Shown here: positions 41,465 to 42,221 of the stretch, in pieces
Layout of the letters: every line of letters begins with the position of its first letter
Numbering within the stretch: position 1 is the first letter of the stretch
Source: Stenotrophomonas sp.
Lineage (GTDB): Bacteria > Pseudomonadota > Gammaproteobacteria > Xanthomonadales > Xanthomonadaceae
DNA: 42,221 nucleotides
NCBI GenBank assembly: GCA_003510825.1
Contig: DOKO01000087.1
Coordinates: forward strand, 1 to 42,221
Reading direction: 5' to 3'
The notes under the pieces: generated by a model
What the model was told of the DNA's origin: nothing
Database searches by the model: none
Seen by the model: only the letters and a program-made list of their open reading frames with translations
Translations under genes and position numbers: made by a program

Positions 41465-42221
41465 ATGCCTGCCGCCCATTCGCCTGTCCTGAATACCCTT
41501 GCTGTCCTGATCGCATCCGCGCTGACCGCCGCTACTGCCCATGCTGCCGAAGCGGATGCCCCCGCAGACGCGGCGACGGCCACGTCCGCCACGCTGGCCG
41601 CCTCCACCCTGGATGCAGTGGTGGTCACCGGCTCACGTTCCAGCACGCGAACGGTCAAGAACAGTTCCACGCCCATCGACGTGATCTCCGCTGAGGATCT
41701 GGCGGCCACCGGCCAGGCCAACCTGCTGGAAGCACTGCAGCGCAGCCTGCCGTCGCTGAGCCAGATCGGCGGCTACCAGAGCGACCAGGAAAGCCTGATC
41801 CGCGGTTACCAGCTGCGCAACCTCTCGCCGGGCTACACGCTGGTGCTGGTGAACGGCAAACGCCGCAATGCCAGCGCCTATGTCAGCGGTGCGAACGGTG
41901 GCGGCTATCCCGGCCATGCCTGGGCCGACCTCGCGCTGATTCCGGTGGCGGCCATCGACCATGTCGAAGTGCTGCGCGATGGTGCCTCCGCCATCTACGG
42001 CTCTGATGCCATCACTGGCGTGGTCAACGTGATCCTGAAATCGCAGGCGCATGGCGGCGATGTTTCGGTGGAAAGCGGGCAGAGCATCGATGGCGACGGT
42101 ACGCGCACCAGCGTGCGTGCGAACGTCGGCCTGCCGTGGGGAGAGGATGGCTTCGTCAACCTCTCCGGCGAGACCACCCGCCAGCACCACGCCATCCGCA
42201 CGCGCCGTGCACCGATGACAT
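41465..42221 (+). CDS. TonB-dependent receptor, 5' part
   Basis: The frame is open from the ATG at 41465 to the window edge (252 aa, no stop yet). The signal peptide ends near residue 27 (TAHAAEA). The TonB-box-like LDAVVVTGSR follows, then the plug domain: STPIDVISAEDLAATGQANLLEALQR, RGYQLRNLSPGYTLVLVNGKRRN, and IDHVEVLRDGASAIYGSDAITGVVNVILK. This is an outer-membrane receptor for TonB-dependent uptake. The substrate is not readable from the plug alone; the beta-barrel lies outside the window. Confidence 0.92.
   Translation, partial: MPAAHSPVLNTLAVLIASALTAATAHAAEADAPADAATATSATLAASTLDAVVVTGSRSSTRTVKNSSTPIDVISAEDLAATGQANLLEALQRSLPSLSQIGGYQSDQESLIRGYQLRNLSPGYTLVLVNGKRRNASAYVSGANGGGYPGHAWADLALIPVAAIDHVEVLRDGASAIYGSDAITGVVNVILKSQAHGGDVSVESGQSIDGDGTRTSVRANVGLPWGEDGFVNLSGETTRQHHAIRTRRAPMT

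Overview
The window looks like a piece of a Stenotrophomonas-type gammaproteobacterial chromosome (Xanthomonadaceae). The reasons are high GC with strong G/C third positions, many short palindromes of the Stenotrophomonas GTAG (SMAG) type between genes, GGGGTC-type hairpins, and the family content. No organism name is given, so this is inference. No tRNA, rRNA, CRISPR array or transposase was seen.

Layout. 1-237: palindromic repeats. 244-3376: guaB and guaA, the two GMP-specific steps of guanine nucleotide synthesis, separated by a strong terminator. 3563-12396: a tightly packed, visibly lower-GC defence operon, hsdR-hsdM-hsdS (type I restriction-modification) followed by an ATPase/HNH pair resembling Septu PtuA/PtuB. 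hsdM carries a one-base frameshift near 7288. 12682-13509: a HEPN-like ORF with an RNKVAH motif and no convincing start codon. 13684-20156: ordinary chromosomal genes (LysR with a DJ-1-like protein, bdhA, small lipoproteins) that include two copies of an unrecognised unit. Each unit is a three-hairpin leader followed, at exactly the same spacing, by a small ORF; one ORF is frameshifted.

20542-26573: a TetR-controlled alpha/beta-hydrolase and CMD-family pair with three operators, a DUF1963-like protein, a membrane protein, a lipoprotein paralogue and a CheW-like protein. 26687-30169: a GAF-EAL phosphodiesterase and a membrane GGDEF cyclase, so opposite arms of c-di-GMP turnover side by side. 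30400-32275: a divergent SDR and AraC pair. 32405-37078: two BLUF blue-light receptors, a PAS hybrid histidine kinase, and a single-domain response regulator that overlaps the kinase 3' end on the opposite strand. 37177-38872: a CsbD-like protein and a TetR gene that shares one palindromic operator with a membrane-protein gene. 39065-42221: two exported proteins, a GlxA/FtrA-like regulator, and the first part of a TonB-dependent receptor cut by the window edge.

The most noteworthy items are the combined type I RM and Septu-like operon, and the duplicated hairpin leader. In the leader, the mismatches in the long stem become G-U pairs only in the strand that carries the small ORF.
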